In this document: in pieces, positions 60,754 to 64,000 of the stretch
Numbering within the stretch: the stretch's first letter is position 1
Layout of the letters: each line of letters opens with the position of its first letter
NCBI RefSeq assembly: GCF_000740895.1
Contig: NC_025260.1
Location: forward strand, 2,274,001 to 2,338,000
From: Theileria orientalis strain Shintoku
Lineage: Eukaryota > Apicomplexa > Aconoidasida > Piroplasmida > Theileriidae
DNA: 64,000 nucleotides
Direction of reading: 5' to 3'
Notes under the pieces: generated by a model
Databases searched by the model: none
What the model saw: only the letters and a program-made list of their open reading frames with translations
What the model was told of the DNA's origin: nothing
Translations under genes and position numbers: made by a program

Positions 60754-62332
60754 ATGCAGGGAGTTAAGTCGTTCGGATGGACGTCGTTTCCACTACTAAA
60801 CTCGTTGAACGGCGTAGAAACAAACGATCGTGAGAGTAAAAAGTCAGTCTTCAATTTTAAGAAGAGAATATCGTCACTACAGAACTTTAGAATCCCGAAT
60901 CCGTTGAACACAGAAGGCCCAAAAATTAGGTCACCGAACGGGTTCATATCTGAAAAGTTCGTACCACTACTAAAGGTTGCACACTGCAACGAGAATAAAG
61001 AGGATAATAAGCCGCCGTTAGGAGATAATCAGCCCATGCCGCCCTCGCCGTAAGTTCAAAAGCATAATGGAACACACGTAGGTACGATCTGCTGGTGTAC
61101 GAGAATTTGTCGAGAGAGTACAAAAACGTCATCACACAGGACAACTACGATGGGTTCAGGCTGGAAGCGGACAGGCAACTGAATAAAAACTTTCAACTGA
61201 GCCACTCGCTGTACCTGGGAACACTGCTGAAGGACGTGGGCTACATATACCAAATAGGCGCGAACTACGCAAGCGACGACGGAAAAAAGTTTGTAATGTT
61301 TAAAGTGGGCCTGGACGGAAACATAGCACTCAAGTAAGTGAAAAGAGATTAAGGACGATTTAGAGCGTTCGCAAAGCTGGGAAAGAGACTGGAGCTTAAG
61401 GCAGTGACGAACTCGAAACTAAAAATAGACAACCAGAGCACGTTTGAAGTGGGAGCGGACTATATTGACGACAACTGGACAGCGACCCTGAAGTGCTGCT
61501 GGCAAGGTAAAAAGAAGGAAAATAGACAAAATAATTAAATAAATAAGTTGTGAAAACTCTATGAGATGAATAGTAAATGATAGTACGACGATGCAGATAA
61601 TTGCAATTGCTGTAGGCACGTTCATATGGAACATTTGTTACACGCATCAGATAGTACCATCCCTTACGCTGGGATCAGAGGTGACGTACATCGTAAGTGC
61701 ATTTAAAAGGTAAAGTGATAATGGCGACTGTAGGACGCAAATGGAGCCTCCATTGGATCACTGATGGCAAGATATGTCAGAGGAGACCACGTGTTAACAT
61801 GTAAGATATAATTACACATAAGTATTCTACCAACTTTTATGTAGCTGTATTCATGTGTGTGGATATATAACTATGAATTGACGTCTGTGGATAACTATGC
61901 ATTAACGTGTGTGGAAAATCATGTACTAATGCGCGTAGGTCAATTGTCGAGGCAGCCTGACTTTAAGCAGATGGATTTCTCAAAGAATGAAGTCAACTGT
62001 GCGAGGATACAGTACGCTAGGAAGGTCAACGACCGGTTGTCACTGGCAACGGAGCTGGAGCTATCACCGTCAGCCAAGGAGTCAGCGTTGCGACTGGTAA
62101 GCCAATATTTCAAATAAGGAAATGATAGGGCTGGGAGTACCTGTTCAGGCACGCAAGAGTGCAGGGAAACATAGATACCTGCGGAAGAATAGCAATGCAG
62201 ACGCAAGATTACAACGGATTTGGAGTAAGCGGCTGTATCGACTACTGGAATAACATCTACCGCTTCGGGTTCATGATGCACATAATGCCGCAACCGGAAA
62301 ATAACCCGCAGGAACCAGGCGACCTAGCATAA
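60754..62332 (+). CDS. TOM40: Mitochondrial import receptor TOM40
   Basis: Seven exons, 60754-61049, 61082-61333, 61364-61506, 61616-61692, 61734-61800, 61939-62096 and 62129-62332, join to 398 aa. The N-terminal ~95 residues are polar with Pro near the end. After that come alternating beta strands of a porin-3-type barrel: YDLLVYENLSREYKNVI, FEVGADYIDDNWTATLKC, SLTLGSEVTYI, MARYVRGDHVLT. The C-terminal end SGCIDYWNNIYRFGFMMHIMP is the expected last beta strand, the sorting signal for outer-membrane insertion. TOM40 forms the protein channel of the mitochondrial outer membrane. VDAC shares this fold, but the length and the N-terminal extension fit TOM40 better. Two introns are long for this window (109 and 138 nt). 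Confidence 0.87.
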
Positions 62333-62518
62333 TCGCAAAAAGCATGTACAAATAATGTTGTATATCTACGCAATATACGCGTGTACAGGCGTGTGTGTGT
62401 AAGCGTGACAGTAGGAGATGCACGTATATGTGTATATACACACATAAATATATGTGATGTGTATACAAGGGTTAAGTAACAGGAAAAGCTAAAACAGCGA
62501 TGATTACACAATAAAAGA

Positions 62519-63131
62519 TTAGAAAGTGGCCACGGGAAGCTGTTTCCTAAACTGCTTGTGAGTGGCGGAGGAGTAGGGCCTGGAAACGCCCAGAGCCTCA
62601 AGAAGTTTCCCGGACTTAAAGAGAGCCAGGAGCTCGTCGTGGCCGGCGAAGGGAGATCCGTCCTTGAAAAGAACATTGCGAGCAGGCTCTCCGCTGAAAA
62701 TGTAAATAAGTAGGCGCAACTTACAGTTTGGAACACAGGAATCCGAAGACCTCCCTATTGGATAAAACGTCCACAGTGTGAAAGTCGAGCACCTGGAGAA
62801 GCGTAAAGATTTTAACAATGTTAGCCGCACAGAGAGATTTGGGACTATCAACGGAGCCTTCCATGAAAAGAAGGAGCTTGTGGGAGCTGAGAAGGTGTGC
62901 CATCTCAGAATCCACAACGTCCCGACTCGAATTGTAGGAATCCACGGAAGACTCAACAAAGTCGCTAAAAAGTTTAGTTTCCGTGACAGGGACGGCGAAA
63001 GTAGATGCGGGTTTGGAAGAAGAAGTCGCAAAACGACTCTGGGGATACATAATTAAAGACTTTGAGAGTTTTAAAGCAGGAAGGCCAGAAAAAATGTGAT
63101 GCAAAGGCCTTAAATATAAGCGAGATGTCAT
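62519..63131 (-). CDS. Mitochondrial glutaredoxin-like protein with altered active site
   Basis: Two exons, 63131-62725 and 62693-62519 (31-nt intron), give 193 aa. The first ~45 residues are basic and hydroxylated without acidic residues (MTSRLYLRPLHHIFSGLPAL), a mitochondrial presequence. The core LLLFMEGSVDSPKSLCAANIV aligns with the monothiol glutaredoxin block VVLFMKGTPExPKCGFSRxxV. The CGFS site reads SLCA at residues 99-102, so the catalytic Cys is replaced by Ser and the only nearby Cys is Cys101. The cis-Pro region (usually WPTIPQ) is also altered, but the end PFAGHDELLALFKSGKLLEALG keeps the fold. Standard GRX5 passes Fe-S clusters; with these changes cluster binding is doubtful. 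The gene is convergent with TOM40. Confidence 0.8.
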
Positions 63132-63517
63132 TTTACAAAATAATATTAAAAGGATGATGACAAAAAGGTTAAATCGGCGGCGAGAGCTATGTGCAAAAAA
63201 ACCGAGATAAATAAAACATAAAATTAGTGACGAAACCCCTCCAAAATAAAAAAAATTAATTAAAACACCCCAAAAATATAAATATAAAACGGATACCAAA
63301 TAAAACACACATCTACTAAAAGTATGCATTCATTATCAGCTATGCAAGGATGGGGATAAGGATTCTCAAAGACGATAAATACTTGATGAATTGTTGAAAT
63401 TTTGTTAAATTATTGTACATATTTTGTGTTTTTATTTCAAAATAGTTGTAAAATAGTTTTAAGCCTCCGAGATATAAAAAAAGTATTTAACACATAGTAT
63501 CTCGATTTTTCAGTGTT
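63132..63517. promoter_or_regulatory. Divergent AT-rich spacer before the final ORF
   Basis: 386 bp, A/T-rich, no gene or RNA recognised. A TTTTTCAG acceptor-like string ends at 63513, just before the next ATG, so an upstream exon of the following gene may lie here. Confidence 0.45.
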
Positions 63518-64000
63518 ATGATAGATAAATCTTTTATATCCGTTGCTGATCATCAGTACGATGAGCCACTCAGTTATGAATCGTCAAGGTCATCCGAATT
63601 TTACTCGGACGAACCTGACGATGAGCACAGAATAAAGCCGCTCCCGAATTCGATACATGTGGAGAGGGAACGCCGAAAAAACGAACAAATAGAGGACTAT
63701 ATGTCAGATTCAAAGAATTCAGATGATCAATTCCTTGAATGTGAAAGCGATTTTGAGTCGCCAAACAGATATAATAACCCCTTTGTAGATTATGATACAT
63801 TAGTAGATATATACAGAGAAAAAAAGAATCTTGAAAGAAATAGAAATAGTATAAACGGAAAGAATGATCCTAAGGGAAGTAAGTCAGATTATACGAAGGC
63901 GGAAGAAGAAATAAGTTCGGAATCACAAAGATCTGGAACGACAAAATCGTTTTTCCTGGGAAGTAAATTCAGGATAGGCAATGTGCACAGAAAATCTGAG
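63518..64000 (+). CDS. Acidic hydrophilic protein, 3'-truncated by window end
   Basis: An ATG at 63518 opens a frame that stays open for exactly 161 codons to the last base. The visible part is rich in Ser, Asp, Glu, Arg and Asn, without a signal peptide or membrane segment. It contains NNPFVDYDTL; NPF motifs bind EH domains and are common in trafficking proteins such as SCAMPs, but one motif does not settle the family. A basic/charged helix (REKKNLERNR) follows. The start may instead be an exon upstream, because an acceptor-like site lies 4 bp before the ATG. Confidence 0.65.
   Translation, partial: MIDKSFISVADHQYDEPLSYESSRSSEFYSDEPDDEHRIKPLPNSIHVERERRKNEQIEDYMSDSKNSDDQFLECESDFESPNRYNNPFVDYDTLVDIYREKKNLERNRNSINGKNDPKGSKSDYTKAEEEISSESQRSGTTKSFFLGSKFRIGNVHRKSE

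Overview
This window is nuclear DNA of an apicomplexan parasite, most likely a piroplasm of the genus Theileria; T. orientalis or a relative would fit the moderate AT content, but the species cannot be fixed from the sequence alone. The reasons are packed genes on both strands, many GT-AG introns of only about 29-34 nt, gaps between genes of often 20-200 bp, apicoplast-type leaders (signal peptide plus basic, Asn-rich transit region), a RAP-domain protein, and two large GCC2/GCC3-type cysteine-repeat membrane proteins of the apicomplexan CRMP class. All gene models here were spliced by eye, by reading phase across GT..AG boundaries; none is supported by RNA data.

Layout. 1-13.96 kb: a 5'-truncated unknown gene, a mahogunin/LOG2-type RING ligase (-), MRT4 (ribosome assembly), a small secreted ORF whose stop overlaps the start of arginyl-tRNA synthetase, a secreted conserved-type protein (-), UTP15 (-) and a CDPK-like pseudokinase. 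14.2-21.6 kb: a 2312-residue WD40 + extended PHD + bromodomain protein of BRWD/PHIP type. 21.7-31.5 kb: AAR2 (U5 snRNP assembly), a NIFK/Nop15-like RNA-binding protein, a beta-propeller-like protein, an unknown protein, a REB1/TTF1-like Myb protein (-), a RAP-domain protein, MPP6 (-, exosome cofactor) and an SR-rich coiled-coil protein (-). 31.8-39.6 kb: a probable condensin HEAT-repeat subunit, SUMO and a ClpP-family protein that has lost its catalytic His.

39.8-57.3 kb holds the most striking structure: two convergent CRMP-like genes, 2813 and 2626 residues, whose stops lie 48 bp apart. They share a 2,796-bp inverted repeat that I could not tell apart by eye (44874-47669 and 49882-52677), including a 146-bp intron, while the sequence on both sides has diverged strongly. 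This is the pattern expected of recent gene conversion or homogenisation.

57.9-64 kb: LepA/EF4 with an apicoplast-type leader, TOM40, a mitochondrial glutaredoxin-like protein with an altered CGFS site (-), and a 3'-truncated acidic ORF running off the window.

Functionally the set is rich in RNA and ribosome biogenesis (MRT4, UTP15, NIFK, MPP6, AAR2, REB1-like), chromatin (BRWD-like, condensin, SUMO) and organelle maintenance (ClpR-like, LepA, TOM40, RAP, glutaredoxin-like). I saw no rRNA, tRNA, CRISPR or transposon.
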